From Christensenella sp. UBA1214 (GTDB taxonomy: Bacteria > Bacillota > Clostridia > Christensenellales > CAG-138), in contig DBXK01000033.1 in the NCBI GenBank assembly GCA_002309375.1, positions 47,040 through 52,911 on the forward strand: a DNA stretch of 5,872 nucleotides, in the 5' to 3' direction. Under the pieces are notes generated by a model. It searched no databases. It worked only from the letters and a program-made list of their open reading frames with translations, and was not told where the DNA came from. This document shows, piece by piece, positions 5,747 through 5,872 of this stretch. Both the position numbers and the translations under genes were made by a program. How positions within the stretch are numbered: position 1 is the stretch's first letter; each line of letters starts with the position of its first letter.

Positions 5747-5872
5747 TTACGCTATCGCCGCGGCGATCTTGTCCGCGAGCGGGAGCACGACGTTCGAGGC
5801 GATGAGGAAATAAACGAGCAGCGAGAGCGCGTCCACCACGGTGGTGATCATCGGGCTCGCCATGACCGCGGG
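5747..5872 (-). CDS. mgtE: MgtE-type magnesium transporter, C-terminal 41 residues (5' end beyond window)
   Basis: The frame enters at the window edge and ends at TAA 5749-5747, giving 41 residues that start PAVMASPMITTVVDALSLL and continue as one hydrophobic helix ending in a short polar tail. The DPA..ASP..TT..D..SLL.YF pattern matches the last transmembrane helix of MgtE magnesium transporters. The Asp of the TTVVD block (residue 14 here) corresponds to the pore aspartate that binds Mg2+ in this family (D432 in the Thermus structure, from memory). MgtE works as an inner-membrane dimer with cytoplasmic N and CBS domains, none of which are visible here. The gene is followed by its own terminator and so probably does not share a transcript with the genes to the left. 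The short fragment limits certainty. Confidence 0.8.
   Translation of the reverse strand, partial: PAVMASPMITTVVDALSLLVYFLIASNVVLPLADKIAAAIA

Noticed and set aside
1..5872. CRISPR array, tRNA, rRNA, insertion sequence or attachment site
   Set aside because: I saw no spaced direct repeats, no tRNA-like cloverleaf, no transposase-like protein and no terminal inverted repeats in the short gaps; nearly all the DNA is coding.

Overview
The window reads as chromosomal DNA from an anaerobic, GC-rich (well above 50% by eye) member of the Firmicutes, most likely a gut-type Clostridia. The reasons are strong GGAGG-type ribosome binding sites, Firmicutes-style CysRS and EIIC proteins, and a KamB/KamC pair of the kind found in amino-acid-fermenting Clostridia and Fusobacteria. 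The taxon is an inference. All genes are on the minus strand, so transcription runs from right to left.

Layout in transcription order: (1) 5872-5747, the last 41 codons of an MgtE-type magnesium transporter, followed by a good rho-independent terminator (5720-5696). (2) A short intergenic stretch with a strong extended -10 promoter (5643-5615). Its predicted transcription start falls on the Shine-Dalgarno of the next gene, giving a very short leader. (3) kamB-like P-loop NTPase (5594-4590), overlapping by 8 nt a kamC-like MutS-fold ATPase (4597-3116). Together they resemble the reactivase of B12/PLP-dependent lysine 5,6-aminomutase. (4) After 42 nt, a gene for an unrecognised lipoprotein-like protein with three membrane helices (3073-2042). 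(5) After 47 nt holding a perfect small hairpin, a stand-alone PTS_EIIC_2/PfoR-like membrane protein with an unusual charged N-terminal tail (1994-792). (6) After 15 nt, the first 258 codons of cysteinyl-tRNA synthetase (776-1), cut by the window edge.

The five genes from kamB to cysS have short gaps, no visible terminator and only one convincing promoter, so they look like one operon. The notable point is that the reactivase pair stands without kamA, kamD or kamE, which usually flank it. Here it is followed by two membrane proteins and a housekeeping synthetase. Either the aminomutase is encoded elsewhere or the pair serves another client. Long open frames on the plus strand (for example 111-1982 and 2348-4615) are antisense shadows of these genes.
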